This document shows, in pieces, positions 1 to 9,444 of a DNA stretch of 64,000 nucleotides. The translations under genes were made by a program, and so were the position numbers. How positions within the stretch are numbered: position 1 is the first letter of the stretch; each line of letters starts with the position of its first letter. The notes under the pieces are model-generated. The model was given only the letters and a program-made list of their open reading frames with translations, did not search any database and was not told where the DNA came from. Source of the stretch: Burkholderiales bacterium (GTDB taxonomy: Bacteria > Pseudomonadota > Gammaproteobacteria > Burkholderiales > Nitrosomonadaceae); assembly GCA_024235795.1 (NCBI GenBank), contig JACKLR010000002.1:310001-374000 (forward strand), read 5' to 3'.

Positions 1-1154
1 GGCTTGCCGTTTTTATTACGGAAGCGTGCCTGCATGCGTCTGGCCTGGAATGATTCACAATTGCTGCAGGAAGAGATTTCTCTATACGTCTTTTGTGCGG
101 GTAACCAGACTTCAATATCATAGGTTTTTGCAGCTGAAAAACCCATATCACCTGTACACAGTGTCATGACCCGGTAAGGTAAGTCCAGTTCTTGCAGGAT
201 TTTTTCGGCGTTGCTGATTAATTCTTCAAGCGCTGTGTAGGATTCATCAGGGTGGACGATGTGAACCAGTTCAACCTTGTCAAACTGGTGTTGACGAATT
301 AAACCGCGGGTATCCTTGCCGTAGCTGCCGGCTTCTGAACGAAAGCAGGGGGTATGTGCGACAAATTTTAAAGGCAGCGATTTAAGCGCTACAATTTCGT
401 TACGGACAATATTGGTAAGAGATACTTCTGCCGTTGGGATTAGATAGTAATCGGGTGTTTGATTATTCTCGGTGAAGGTTTTTCCACCGGCATTGACGAC
501 AAAAAGGTCTTCTTCAAATTTGGGTAGCTGACCGGTTCCTTGCAGACTGTCACGGTTGACCAGATACGGCGTATAGGTTTCCGTATACCCATGTTCCTGT
601 ATATGCGTATCCAGCATAAATTGTGCAATAGCACGATGCAGGCGCGCAAGGCCATCTTTCATCAAGCTAAAGCGCGCGCCGCTTAGTTTGGCTGCCGATT
701 CAAAATCCAGCAGATTCAATCCCTCTCCAATAGCGACATGGTCTTTTGCCTCAAATTCAAACGCAGGAATTTTTCCCCAACGTCGAATTTCCTGATTATC
801 CTCTTCTCCAGTGCCTTCTGGCACACTGTTATGCGGAAGATTAGGAACATCAAGCATAATTTTTTGTAACTCGGATTGGATTTGTTCCAGATTGTCCTGG
901 AATTGTTTAAGTTCGTCACCGAGTTGGGCAACTTCGGTCAGGATGGCTGAAGTGTCTTCCCCTTTGCTTTTAGCCAGTCCGATTTGTTTTGAAGCTGTGT
1001 TACGTCTGGCTTGAAGTTCTTGGGTTTGCGTTTGAATTTTTTTTCGCCTGGCTTCCAAATGGTTGAACCGGTCGACTGGAAAATGATAATTTCTGGTGTT
1101 CAGTTTTCGGGTGACTTGGTTCAAATCGGTGCGTAATAGTTGGATATCTAGCAT
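1..1154 (-). CDS. serS: Seryl-tRNA synthetase, C-terminus cut by the window edge
   Basis: Charges tRNA-Ser with serine in the cytoplasm. Reading the minus strand from the ATG at 1154 gives MLDIQLLRTDLNQVTRKL, the usual SerRS start. A charged helical arm of about 100 residues follows (KSKGEDTSAILTEVAQLGDEL), as in the tRNA-binding coiled coil. The class II core is then visible, with motif 2 around FRSEAGSYGKDTRGL and the downstream CTGDMGFSAAKTYDIEVW block. The frame stays open to base 1, so about 384 codons are present. The family is normally about 425-430 residues, so motif 3 lies outside the window. It heads the minus-strand group serS, rarA, lolA, ftsK in order of position, an arrangement known in beta- and gammaproteobacteria. 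Confidence 0.95.
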   Translation of the reverse strand, partial: MLDIQLLRTDLNQVTRKLNTRNYHFPVDRFNHLEARRKKIQTQTQELQARRNTASKQIGLAKSKGEDTSAILTEVAQLGDELKQFQDNLEQIQSELQKIMLDVPNLPHNSVPEGTGEEDNQEIRRWGKIPAFEFEAKDHVAIGEGLNLLDFESAAKLSGARFSLMKDGLARLHRAIAQFMLDTHIQEHGYTETYTPYLVNRDSLQGTGQLPKFEEDLFVVNAGGKTFTENNQTPDYYLIPTAEVSLTNIVRNEIVALKSLPLKFVAHTPCFRSEAGSYGKDTRGLIRQHQFDKVELVHIVHPDESYTALEELISNAEKILQELDLPYRVMTLCTGDMGFSAAKTYDIEVWLPAQKTYREISSCSNCESFQARRMQARFRNKNGK

Positions 1155-1234
1155 GCAAACTCCGGGTGAAATTTTCTATAAATGATATTGTATTGGAGAT
1201 TTAATCTATGAGTTGTTAATAACCTTATGCCCGG

Positions 1235-2584
1235 TTAACCCTTTTGTTCAGAGAATTTTTGTTTTCTGGCCTTTTGATCCAGACTGCGCAGATAATTCAG
1301 TTTTTCCTGGATCTTGCTTTCTAATCCGCTGAGCGTTGGGTGATAAAAATTAATATCGGGCATATCATCGGGAAAGTAGTTTTCGCCTGCAACATAGCCT
1401 TCAGGATAATCGTGAGCATACCGATAATCGTGCCCATAACCCATTTTTTTCATCAGTTGTGTGGGCGCATTGCGTAAATGCAGTGGTACCGGTCTGGACT
1501 TGTCTTTTGCAATAAATGCCCGTGCTTTTTTATATGCCAGATAAACTGCATTACTTTTCGGCGCACAGGATAAATATAAAGTTGCCTGCGCCAAAGATAG
1601 CTCACCCTCGGGGCTTCCCAGTCTTTCATAGCTTTCACATGCATTCAATGTGATTTGCAGAGCCCGGGGATCGGCTGTGCCGATGTCTTCCACCGCCATG
1701 CGTACCAGGCGGCGCCCGATATATAGCGGGTCTGTTCCGCTGTCCAGCATGCGGCACAACCAATAAAGTGCTGCATCTGGCGATGAGCCGCGAACCGATT
1801 TATGCAGTGCTGAAATTTGATCATAAAACGCATCGCCCCCTTTATCAAAAAGGCGGGTGCTGCGTGATAATGCATTTTGCACATCGTCTGTATCAATTAA
1901 GGCCATGTTTTGAGTGTCAGCCGCAATAATCATTTGATCAAGTATATTCAGCATGCGCCGTGCATCGCCATCAGCAAAAGCTATGATTAATTGGCGTGCA
2001 TTATCGGTAAATTGTCTTGTGCTGGAAATGATTTTCAAAGCGCGATTAAATATTTGATTTAAATCATCTTCCGTTAAAGCGGTTAAGGTGTATACCTGGG
2101 CACGTGATAATAATGCGCTGTTAACCTCAAATGACGGATTCTCAGTAGTTGCGCCGATAAAAGTAAATAAACCTTGTTCGACATGCGGTAAAAAAGCATC
2201 CTGCTGCGATTTGTTGAAACGATGCACTTCATCAACAAAAAGTATGGTATGACGACCGTTCTGTTGTAAAACGAGTTGCGCCTTTTCAATGGCACTGCGG
2301 ATATCCTTGATACCTGATAATACCGCCGATAGTGCGATAAACTCCGCATTAAAAACGTGAGTCATGATTCTTGCCAGCGTTGTTTTGCCAGTCCCGGGAG
2401 GTCCCCATAAAATCATGGAATGCGGATTCCCTGACTCAATTGCCAATTGCAGGGGTTTTCCTTTTCCTAATAAATGCTGTTGTCCAATAATATCGCTAAG
2501 GACTTTGGGGCGCAGTCGCTCGGCTAGCGGCGATTTGGGTTTTTGATTCGTAAAGAGGTCACTCACCGATGACGTCCACACCAT
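1235..2584 (-). CDS. rarA: Replication-associated recombination protein A (MgsA/RarA AAA+ ATPase)
   Basis: AAA+ ATPase of the clamp-loader group that acts at stalled replication forks. The 449-residue length is typical. Walker A GPPGTGKTT lies at residues 61-69, Walker B DEVHRF at 118-123, and the sensor block GATTENPSFEVNSALLSRA follows. The C-terminal part carries the RarA tetramerisation region (RRLVRMAVEDIGTADPRAL). The listed ATG overlaps the end of lolA by 26 bases. A GTG at 2566 gives VSDLFTNQKPKSPLAERLRP, which looks more like the usual RarA N-terminus and overlaps the lolA stop by 8 bases. Neither start has a strong ribosome site, so the start is uncertain while the function is not. 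It is probably translated from the ftsK-lolA-rarA transcript. Confidence 0.94.
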   Translation of the reverse strand: MVWTSSVSDLFTNQKPKSPLAERLRPKVLSDIIGQQHLLGKGKPLQLAIESGNPHSMILWGPPGTGKTTLARIMTHVFNAEFIALSAVLSGIKDIRSAIEKAQLVLQQNGRHTILFVDEVHRFNKSQQDAFLPHVEQGLFTFIGATTENPSFEVNSALLSRAQVYTLTALTEDDLNQIFNRALKIISSTRQFTDNARQLIIAFADGDARRMLNILDQMIIAADTQNMALIDTDDVQNALSRSTRLFDKGGDAFYDQISALHKSVRGSSPDAALYWLCRMLDSGTDPLYIGRRLVRMAVEDIGTADPRALQITLNACESYERLGSPEGELSLAQATLYLSCAPKSNAVYLAYKKARAFIAKDKSRPVPLHLRNAPTQLMKKMGYGHDYRYAHDYPEGYVAGENYFPDDMPDINFYHPTLSGLESKIQEKLNYLRSLDQKARKQKFSEQKG

Positions 2585-3203
2585 CAGGCGGCATAAATTT
2601 AAAAAACCCCTCAGGCAGGCTAGGATTCTTTATTAAATTAGAAAAAGTTAAATACGTGGTCTGACCAAAATTATCTCTCAAAGCCATATATTGCAAATCA
2701 CCATTGAGAGAAAAGCCCAGCTGTATAAACTCGAAGGCGCTGTCTTTACTTTTTGGAATGGCTTCCATCCATTCAATGTCATCCTGCGGGCCTAAATTAT
2801 TCAGTTCAAAGTTATCTTCGATCGCAATGTTGCCGGCTAGCAGTGCGGCGGGACTACTGCCGATTGCGATGTTAAACTGGCGGACAGTCACTTGGTTTAA
2901 ATCGTGATCGTAAAACCAGACCTGCTTGCCGTCGCCAATAATCGATTGTTCATAGGGTTTTTGGTATATCCAGCGGAATTTGTCTGGACGCTCAAACTCT
3001 AATGTGCCACTTGATTTTTGTATGCTCCGGGCGTTTTTGTCGAGCAAAGTCTGGGAGAAATTCGCACGTACCGTTTGCGTTTCCTGTATAAAAGATTTGA
3101 GATTATCGATTGCGGAGGCGCAGGCAAAAACGGGCATTGCGAGTAGCAGGGCTGCCAGATAAAAATTAAAGAAACAAACAGTTCGGTTTATTGTGAGGGT
3201 CAT
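2559..3203 (-). CDS. lolA: Outer-membrane lipoprotein carrier protein LolA
   Basis: Periplasmic chaperone that carries lipoproteins from the LolCDE transporter to LolB. The N-terminus has a hydrophobic signal sequence (FFNFYLAALLLAMPVFACASA). The mature part has the LolA pattern: IQETQTVRANFSQTLLD, then GTLEFERPDKFRWIYQKP, then IGDGKQVWFYDHDLNQVTVR. I chose the ATG at 3203, which places the signal peptide at the terminus. An upstream ATG at 3236 would add 11 residues that look unlike a signal sequence. The mature protein is of normal family length (about 190 residues). The gene lies between ftsK and rarA, its common neighbours, and overlaps rarA slightly. Confidence 0.93.
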   Translation of the reverse strand: MTLTINRTVCFFNFYLAALLLAMPVFACASAIDNLKSFIQETQTVRANFSQTLLDKNARSIQKSSGTLEFERPDKFRWIYQKPYEQSIIGDGKQVWFYDHDLNQVTVRQFNIAIGSSPAALLAGNIAIEDNFELNNLGPQDDIEWMEAIPKSKDSAFEFIQLGFSLNGDLQYMALRDNFGQTTYLTFSNLIKNPSLPEGFFKFMPPDGVDVIGE

Positions 3204-3262
3204 ACTTTCTTTATAAAAATGAACTAATAGATACAAAATAAAGCACAGCCTTAATATTCAGT

Positions 3263-5569
3263 CTATTCGCTGCGCGCTGGAACGAGCACTTCTCGGTTGC
3301 CGTTACTTTGCATCGAGGATACCAAACCTGCGCGTTCCATTTCTTCGATTAAACGTGCAGCCCGATTATAACCAATGCGAAGATTTCTTTGTACCAGTGA
3401 AATGGATGCGCGACGGGTTTTGACAACGATTTGGACTGCTTCGTCATACAGTGGGTCACTTTCTGCGCTGGTCTGTTTTCTGGCTTCGTTCTGGAAATCA
3501 CCGCTGCTTTCCTCTTCGCTTGTTCTCAGGATTTCTTCTACATAACAGGGCTCGCCGTGTTCTTTAAGATATTCAACAACATTATGGACCTCATGATCTG
3601 CGACATAGGCGCCATGAATACGCTGTGGATAACCGCTGCCGGGGGGTAAATAAAGCATATCACCCTGGCCTAGTAAAGTCTCTGCACCCATCTGATCGAG
3701 AATGGTGCGCGAATCAATTTTACTGGAAACCTGGAAGGCTACCCGTGTCGGAATATTCGCCTTGATCAATCCGGTTATGACATCTACTGATGGGCGCTGC
3801 GTTGCCAGTAACAGATGAATTCCCGCTGCTCGAGCTTTCTGAGCAAGTCTGGCAATTAAATGTTCAACCTTTTTGCCTGCTACCATCATCAAATCAGCCA
3901 GTTCGTCAATGATTACTACTATCAGCGGCAATTCTTCAAGTAACTCAGGTGTTTCGTCTGCAGATAATGGATTGAATAATGGTTCTTCTTTTTTGGCCGC
4001 TTCACGCACTTTTTGATTGAATCCGTTCAGGTTGCGCACGCCTAATGATGACATCAGCTTGTAACGGCGCTCCATCTCGACCACAGACCAGCGTAGCGCA
4101 TTGGCTGCTTCACTCATGTCAGTAACAACAGGCGTTAACAGGTGGGGTATGCCTTCATATACGGATAGCTCCAGCATTTTAGGGTCAACCAGAATCAAAC
4201 GAACCTGTTCAGGTGTGCTTTTATACACCAAGCTTAAAATAACAGCATTGATGGCGACAGATTTTCCTGATCCTGTGGTGCCAGCAACCAAAGCGTGCGG
4301 CATTTTCGCGAGATCGGAGACAACAGGGCGTCCGCTGATGTCTTTTCCTAACGCTATCGTCAATGGCGATGCTGTGTCAGCGTAAGCTTGTGAACTGATA
4401 ATTTCGATAAGACGAACCGTTTGCCGCTTCGGATTAGGAATTTCCAACCCCATCGTTGTTTTTCCCGGAATTGTTTCAACCACACGGATGCGCGCAACTG
4501 AAAGTGCACGCGCGAGGTCTTTAATCAGATTGATAATTTGATTGCCCTTGACGCCAATGGCGGGCTCGATCTCATAGCGCGTAATGACAGGCCCGGGATA
4601 CGCTGAAACGACCTTTACAACAACACCAAATTCTTTGAGCTTGCTTTCTATCAAACGTGATGTCGATTCAAGAACGTCTTTGGATATAATTTCTATATCT
4701 TTTTCAGGCTCATCAAGCAAGTGCAGTGGTGGCAGGTGAGACTCCGTTAAATTCGGAAACAAGCTTTTTTGCTTTTCCTGCTTTTCCTTTGTGGCGCGCT
4801 CTGATTTGGCGATATTGGTCGCAGGAGGTTCTATATGGATGGGTGTATTAGTATGCGTTTGGCTTGTGTCTGAAGTAACCAACGCTTTGGGCTCGTATTC
4901 GTCTGTCCATTTCGTCTGTTTGATTTGTCTGTTAAGCCAGCGCGTCTGAATCCATAGAATGCTATTTTCAATGACTTCGCCGATTTTTTCGACAAAGCGC
5001 ACCCACGATAAACCCGTAAATTGACTAAAACCGATAGCAATTAAAATCAAAAGGGTCATAGTTGCGCCAGTAAACCCAAGTAGCTGAGATAAATAGTAGC
5101 CTATGCTTTCACCTAAAATGCCACCTGACTGATAAGGCAAAGCGACGTTTAACGAATAGAATCGAAGTGACTCAAGCCCACTGCTTGCAACCTGCAATAT
5201 TAGGAATCCACCGATTGAAAGGATTATTGAATGACGATCAAAAATGCCAGCAACGTCAATGCGTCGGTAGCCCCAGGAAACAGCGGCAAAGAAAAAAGCT
5301 ACCCACCACCATGCCGATACGCCAAATAGGTATAACAACAGGTCGGCAAGCCATGCGCCAATATTTCCACCCGCATTCTGAATATGGTCATAATCGCCGC
5401 TATGTGACCAGCCTGGATCCCCGCGGTCATAAGTGTAAAAGATTAGAATAAGATAAAATGCGGCGCCAACAAGAATTAACCAGCCAGACTCTCTTAAAAG
5501 TCGGGATACACGTGGCGACAATGAGCGGCCATTTGACTTGTTGGCCATAGGTTTATTAATCAAACTCAT
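3263..5569 (-). CDS. ftsK: DNA translocase FtsK
   Basis: Septal DNA pump that moves chromosome ends at division and activates XerCD at dif. The 768-residue protein starts with four hydrophobic segments (about residues 30-185). A short hydrophilic linker (about 210-290) comes next, then the motor: alpha and beta domains with Walker A GTTGSGKS at 430-437, the block DPKMLELSVYEGIPHLLTPV and Walker B VVIIDELADLMM. The C-terminal winged-helix gamma domain that reads KOPS sites is present (DPLYDEAVQIVV and LQRNLRIGYNRAARLIEEME). The linker is short, like SpoIIIE or the betaproteobacterial FtsK and unlike the 1329-residue E. coli form. A second ATG at 5548 is possible. It is the first gene of the ftsK-lolA-rarA run. 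Confidence 0.95.
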   Translation of the reverse strand: MSLINKPMANKSNGRSLSPRVSRLLRESGWLILVGAAFYLILIFYTYDRGDPGWSHSGDYDHIQNAGGNIGAWLADLLLYLFGVSAWWWVAFFFAAVSWGYRRIDVAGIFDRHSIILSIGGFLILQVASSGLESLRFYSLNVALPYQSGGILGESIGYYLSQLLGFTGATMTLLILIAIGFSQFTGLSWVRFVEKIGEVIENSILWIQTRWLNRQIKQTKWTDEYEPKALVTSDTSQTHTNTPIHIEPPATNIAKSERATKEKQEKQKSLFPNLTESHLPPLHLLDEPEKDIEIISKDVLESTSRLIESKLKEFGVVVKVVSAYPGPVITRYEIEPAIGVKGNQIINLIKDLARALSVARIRVVETIPGKTTMGLEIPNPKRQTVRLIEIISSQAYADTASPLTIALGKDISGRPVVSDLAKMPHALVAGTTGSGKSVAINAVILSLVYKSTPEQVRLILVDPKMLELSVYEGIPHLLTPVVTDMSEAANALRWSVVEMERRYKLMSSLGVRNLNGFNQKVREAAKKEEPLFNPLSADETPELLEELPLIVVIIDELADLMMVAGKKVEHLIARLAQKARAAGIHLLLATQRPSVDVITGLIKANIPTRVAFQVSSKIDSRTILDQMGAETLLGQGDMLYLPPGSGYPQRIHGAYVADHEVHNVVEYLKEHGEPCYVEEILRTSEEESSGDFQNEARKQTSAESDPLYDEAVQIVVKTRRASISLVQRNLRIGYNRAARLIEEMERAGLVSSMQSNGNREVLVPARSE

Positions 5570-5726
5570 GGATATATTAAAGCACTAAAGCTTTATTTGA
5601 TCTTATGAGATTTGAATTATATAAGAAAACCAATCAAAAATACGCTGGGAGTACGTGACAGGCAACTTTCATGTCTTGTTAGTTATCCTATCACGTCGTT
5701 TTTATGCTTTTTTACAGCTTTTGATT

Positions 5727-6665
5727 TTAACCCGACCTTGGTCGACATAAAATGGCGGGAACATGTGCTTTTTCTATGTCATTTATTTCTGGCAGGGTTG
5801 CTACTTGATTGTATCCATTTCCTTTGGCTATCGATAGCGCATTCTCTGCACGTTTATATAGTTTCTGAATGTTATCTTTGTCGTTAAGCATAGTAATGCC
5901 TCCATTGATAACCAATTCTTGTTGAATGCCTTGCTGGTTCATTTTGGAGACTTTTTTGCATAACGCCTCACTTGCGTCTTTTGCTTTGCGAATGTCGGTT
6001 TCGGCATACAAAACCACGAAACGGTGTTGGTCAACCCTGTAAAGTTGGTCGGAACTCCTTATGGATTTTCTTATTTCATCGGATAAGATTTTGATATGTT
6101 GATTATTGATGTGAACATTTGGTTTTTCAATTTTGTTTAATAAATTGGAATTCGTGATATCAAAAATAGCTAATGACAAGTTTCGTCTGTAGCGTATGCT
6201 TCTGTTAATTTCTGTTTTTGTCTCTTCCTCGAATGCCCGATTGTTTTTGCACTGCGTTAAAGGGTCGATATTGGTTTCGTTTATCAATGTATACAGCTCA
6301 TGATTAACTTTTTTTATTTTTAGTACCATGTATGCTGTTACTGTTATGACCATCAGAGCCAAAATTCGGTTAGTCAGCACTACATCTATAGGAGCAACAA
6401 TACCTGGTGCTAGAGCAAAACCAAAAAATGTGAGTAGTATTCCTGTAACTGTTGCTATATAGGTGCTCCAATTACTTTTAAACCATAAACTTGCAAAGAC
6501 GATTAGCGCATACGGTGTCCCTGCGGCTACACCCAAGGGTGTATAAAGATCAAATAAAAAAATAACTATTGATGTGAAAAATAAAAAAAACCAATAAATG
6601 TAATTGCTATAGACATTATCGGGTAATTTTAAATGAGTGAGTTTTGGAAAAATTAATGAACGCAT
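5727..6665 (-). CDS. Membrane protein with a degenerate GGDEF domain
   Basis: This 312-residue protein has several hydrophobic segments in its first 115 residues (for example IYWFFLFFTSIVIFLFDL and ILALMVITVTAYMVLKI). A GGDEF-type fold follows. The fold is recognisable from IDPLTQCKNNRAFEEE (residues 133-148, the usual DxLTGLxNRRxF) and IFDITN near 168. The signature loop reads RVDQH (210-214) where active diguanylate cyclases have GGDEF, and the domain continues with RAENALSIAKGNGYNQV. Without the glycine pair and the acidic metal ligands, c-di-GMP synthesis is unlikely. A role as a GTP or c-di-GMP sensor is possible but not shown. The start at 6665 is supported by an AGAGGGG Shine-Dalgarno sequence. 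The ISAs1 copy lies just upstream, across a 278-base gap. Confidence 0.75.
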   Translation of the reverse strand: MRSLIFPKLTHLKLPDNVYSNYIYWFFLFFTSIVIFLFDLYTPLGVAAGTPYALIVFASLWFKSNWSTYIATVTGILLTFFGFALAPGIVAPIDVVLTNRILALMVITVTAYMVLKIKKVNHELYTLINETNIDPLTQCKNNRAFEEETKTEINRSIRYRRNLSLAIFDITNSNLLNKIEKPNVHINNQHIKILSDEIRKSIRSSDQLYRVDQHRFVVLYAETDIRKAKDASEALCKKVSKMNQQGIQQELVINGGITMLNDKDNIQKLYKRAENALSIAKGNGYNQVATLPEINDIEKAHVPAILCRPRSG

Positions 6666-6933
6666 ATCGCTGATATCCCCTCTTATCAGGTACTATGAAA
6701 TACTAATTACACATACTTACGTCATAGTTCAACTTTTTTGTAATTTTAAGTTTTAAAAAATATGCTTAATTTATCAAATCTTGTCGAAATAACAATTCTA
6801 GCATAATGGTCTGTGAACTATAAAAGGTTTCTTTCTTGAGTCTCTTACAAAATTATCACGTGCTAACCGAAAAAAGTTTGGTATTTGTCATTGAGGCTGA
6901 TTTTTTGAGTGATAGTTCTAGTTCCTCTGATAA

Positions 6934-6943
6934 CCAGGGAACT
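6934..6943. repeat. Left target-site duplication of ISAs1 copy 1
   Basis: CCAGGGAACT directly precedes the left end CAGGGCAATCG. The same ten bases occur at 9435-9444 directly after the right end. Ten bases fits ISAs1-family insertion. Confidence 0.9.
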
Positions 6944-7924
6944 CAGGGCAATCGGGCTTAAATTGCCCCAATAATTTTTAGCAAATAATCATTATCCCAG
7001 CCCGCCTTTAATCGTTTTGTTTTTACACCGACCTTTGACATTTTTTCTTTTTTTATCAGATTCAGAGCAATATGTCTGATAATAGCAAGATTAGCTGCGC
7101 TATGGCCTTTGCGTGTTCGATTACTGTCTTCGTCAAAGGCGATATCAAGAACCCAGTGTAAATTGTTTTCGATAGCCCAGTGAGCGCGAACAGCATGCTC
7201 CAGCTTGATAGGATTGCTGGCGCTTAGACTGCTAATGAAATAACGCGTTTCCTTGGATATTTTATTTTCTGATTCTCTTGTTGCTGTGACCTCAATGATG
7301 CTCTGCAGCCCCGGCCAGGAATGTCGTTCTTTTAACCATGCTATCTCATCTATTGCACGAACAGTTCGTGTCTCAATGCGCCCATGTCCACCATCAACTG
7401 TTACCTTTGCGGCTTCTGGAGACAGTGACGATGCAAAATATGTGGCAACATCTTCATGCAAGCTTCCTTGGTTGCCTTTCAGGCTCAAAACATAATCTGC
7501 GTCTTGCTGAATAATCTGCCGGGCTATCTTCTTCTGGCAACCCATCGCATCAATTGTGATCACGGTTCCTGTAATATCCAAGCGAGAGAGCAGTTTGGGA
7601 ATGGCCGTAATTTCATTGGATTTGTCATCCACTTGAACCTGACCCAAAACTAGGCTATTACGCTGCGCCCATGCGCTAACCATATGGATTGCTGCCTTTT
7701 TTGAGGCCCTGTCAATGCTACGCCTTATACATTTGCCGTCAATAGCAATGATCTCTCCATCAGTCAAACGCGCTAAATCACAAACCCAGTTGGAAAAGCA
7801 TTCGCTAAATTGCTCGGTGTCTATCACCATGAAAACTTCACCGAAGGTGTCATGAGAGGGTATTCCATGTTGCAGACCGAGTAATTCGGTAAACCATGCT
7901 TCTTTGGCTTTACCAAATTCTTCT

Positions 7925-7933
7925 ATAGCCACC
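7925..7933. repeat. Left target-site duplication of the IS4-type element
   Basis: ATAGCCACC at 7925-7933 is repeated at 9213-9221 on the other side of the inserted element. The uninterrupted copy at 30 kb has this 9-mer only once, which proves that it is a duplication. Confidence 0.92.
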
Positions 7934-9212
7934 CACTGCTGTCCCGTTAACTTTCCAATCAAAACAAAGTTGGTTGGTTATCATATTTGAAGCGGCTATC
8001 AGGAGGATCGCCTCGCAAAAGAGCCATGAGATCACGTTTTTCAAAAAGATTGAGCTGCAACAATCGTAGTATTTGTTGCATACTGATATGAATCTTTGAC
8101 TGAAATTTGATAAACGCGATCAGCAAATAGACACATAATGCGATCCAGATTTGAGTCATAACTGCATTTTTGCTGGTTCCGACAAACGATTTGATTTTAA
8201 GGTTCTGTTTGATCCATTTGAAGAAAAGCTCCACCTGCCAGCGCGCCTTATAGACATCGGCAATGGTTTTGGCCGCCAGTTTGAAATGATTCGTCAGAAA
8301 AATATATTGCTTGCCGGTATCGATATCTCGATAGACGATGCGGCGTAATGGAATCGGACATTTTTTCACGGCATTATTAGCGGTAAACATTATCGTCTGA
8401 TCGCTGATTATTCCTTTGTTTTTCTGTACAGCGTGGTGCTCAATCACTTTATAGCGGGCATTTGATTTAAGGCGGGTAACAAAATATATGCCTTTGTTTG
8501 TCAACTGGTTAAACCAAGCGTAATCCATGTAGCCTCTATCCATTGCCACGATACTGCCAGTTGGAAATGCCAGTGTGCGCCCAACTTCAATATCAGTCGT
8601 TTTTCCTTCTGTGATTACGGTAAATTCAGGCAAATAACCGCTGTGATTGAGGCCGACATGCAATTTGATAGCCCCTTTCGTAGCTCGAAAATCAGCCCAA
8701 GGAAAAACAGACAGGCACAAATCAATGGTCGATGCATCCAGTGAATAAAGCGTGTTCTTGAAGCGGAATCGATGGCCTGGCGTTAGATGTTGACAATGGC
8801 GCAACAACTTTCCAAACAACGCCTCATACAAGCTATAGGGCTTGTTTTCATTCATGCGCGCAAGGTTCGAGCGTGTTAGCTTTGCGCTGCCAAGATGATA
8901 CAGACGGTGTGCTTGCGCATTCACGTTCCCTACGATATCACGCAAACTGATACGGCCAGATAACTGTGCCATCACCATGACTACAAACTGGGACCAACGG
9001 GTAGCGGTACGAAAAGATCGCCCCGCATGATGGTGGTTTGCCAAAGACTCAAATTCATGTCTCGAAACAAATTTTAGAATTTGGGAAAGGATTGTATTAC
9101 AATGTGCCATGGCCTGATTCTCCAATCTTATTCAATAAGTTATCGTAAATCCTATTGTAACAATTTTGGTTGAATCGGGCCTCTTCATTTGTCAGTTAGC
9201 GGGACAGCAGTG
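7934..9212 (-). mobile_element. IS4-family insertion sequence (1279 bp) nested in ISAs1 copy 1
   Basis: The element starts with CACTGCTGTCCCGTTAACT and ends with the inverted AGTTAGCGGGACAGCAGTG, giving an 18-of-19 terminal match. A 9-base target duplication flanks it. It carries one transposase gene on the minus strand. Comparison with the intact ISAs1 copy fixes both boundaries to the base. Confidence 0.93.
7959..9125 (-). CDS. IS4-family transposase with N-terminal DUF4372-like region
   Basis: DDE transposase of 388 residues. The N-terminus (about residues 10-75: SQILKFVSRHEFESLANHHHAGRSFRTATRW) matches the DUF4372 region found on many IS4-group enzymes. Catalytic blocks are YSLDASTIDLCLS (first Asp), IVAMDRGYMDYAWF (second Asp) and YKARWQVELFFKWIKQNL. 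The last fits the IS4 Y-(2)-R-(3)-E-(6)-K signature. It is full length with no visible defect, so the element may still be active. The stop codon lies about 25 bases inside the left terminal repeat region, and the start is about 90 bases from the right end. Confidence 0.92.
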   Translation of the reverse strand: MENQAMAHCNTILSQILKFVSRHEFESLANHHHAGRSFRTATRWSQFVVMVMAQLSGRISLRDIVGNVNAQAHRLYHLGSAKLTRSNLARMNENKPYSLYEALFGKLLRHCQHLTPGHRFRFKNTLYSLDASTIDLCLSVFPWADFRATKGAIKLHVGLNHSGYLPEFTVITEGKTTDIEVGRTLAFPTGSIVAMDRGYMDYAWFNQLTNKGIYFVTRLKSNARYKVIEHHAVQKNKGIISDQTIMFTANNAVKKCPIPLRRIVYRDIDTGKQYIFLTNHFKLAAKTIADVYKARWQVELFFKWIKQNLKIKSFVGTSKNAVMTQIWIALCVYLLIAFIKFQSKIHISMQQILRLLQLNLFEKRDLMALLRGDPPDSRFKYDNQPTLF

Positions 9213-9221
9213 ATAGCCACC
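9213..9221. repeat. Right target-site duplication of the IS4-type element
   Basis: ATAGCCACC, identical to 7925-7933. Confidence 0.92.
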
Positions 9222-9434
9222 CAATTGTCCGCTCCACAAATAACCGCACAAAGTGAAATAAAAAATATATCTTGGAGTTGATGCTTCTTTTGTCTGTCTA
9301 CTCTTGGATCTTCAATACTTGAAAAATGATGAATGATTGAAGCTGTTGGTTTGTCTGTCATTTAAAATCAAAATGATAGAGCTAATACCTCAACTTGTTT
9401 CTGTTTTCAAGTATTTTTAAGCACGATTGCCCTG

Positions 9435-9444
9435 CCAGGGAACT
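9435..9444. repeat. Right target-site duplication of ISAs1 copy 1
   Basis: CCAGGGAACT, identical to 6934-6943. Confidence 0.9.

Larger units (their letters stand above)
6958..9361 (-). pseudogene. ISAs1-family transposase, split by insertion
   Basis: The intact version is 371 residues (see the gene at 29861). Here the first 46 or so codons lie at 9222-9361, starting MTDKPTASIIHHF on the minus strand from the ATG at 9361. The rest lies at 6958-7933, beginning in the VAIEEFGKAKEAWF block. The IS4-type element sits between the two. An accidental ATG inside the IS4 end (7962) gives a fused frame MIGKLTGQQWVAIEE that could be translated. It would lack the N-terminal region, and no function is expected. 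The DDE residues in the IAIDGKC, VITIDAMGC and HWAIENNLHW blocks are all still encoded in the larger piece. Confidence 0.92.
6944..9434 (-). mobile_element. ISAs1-family element, copy 1, interrupted by an IS4-family element
   Basis: The ends are inverted repeats (CAGGGCAATCGGGCTTAAA on the left, CTTAAAAATACTTG-type continuation after CAGGGCAATCGTG on the right). They are flanked by a 10-base duplication. Removing the inserted IS4-type element (7934-9212) and one copy of its 9-base duplication leaves 1203 bases. That equals the length of the intact copy at 29788-30990. The two copies are nearly identical; the proteins differ visibly by one residue (GIPSHD here, GMPSHD in the other), pointing to recent movement. 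This copy is inactive because its transposase is split. Confidence 0.93.

Noticed and set aside
7253..7653. Plus-strand frames inside the ISAs1 transposase
   Set aside because: They mirror the real gene and recur identically in the second copy on the opposite strand; no family traits.
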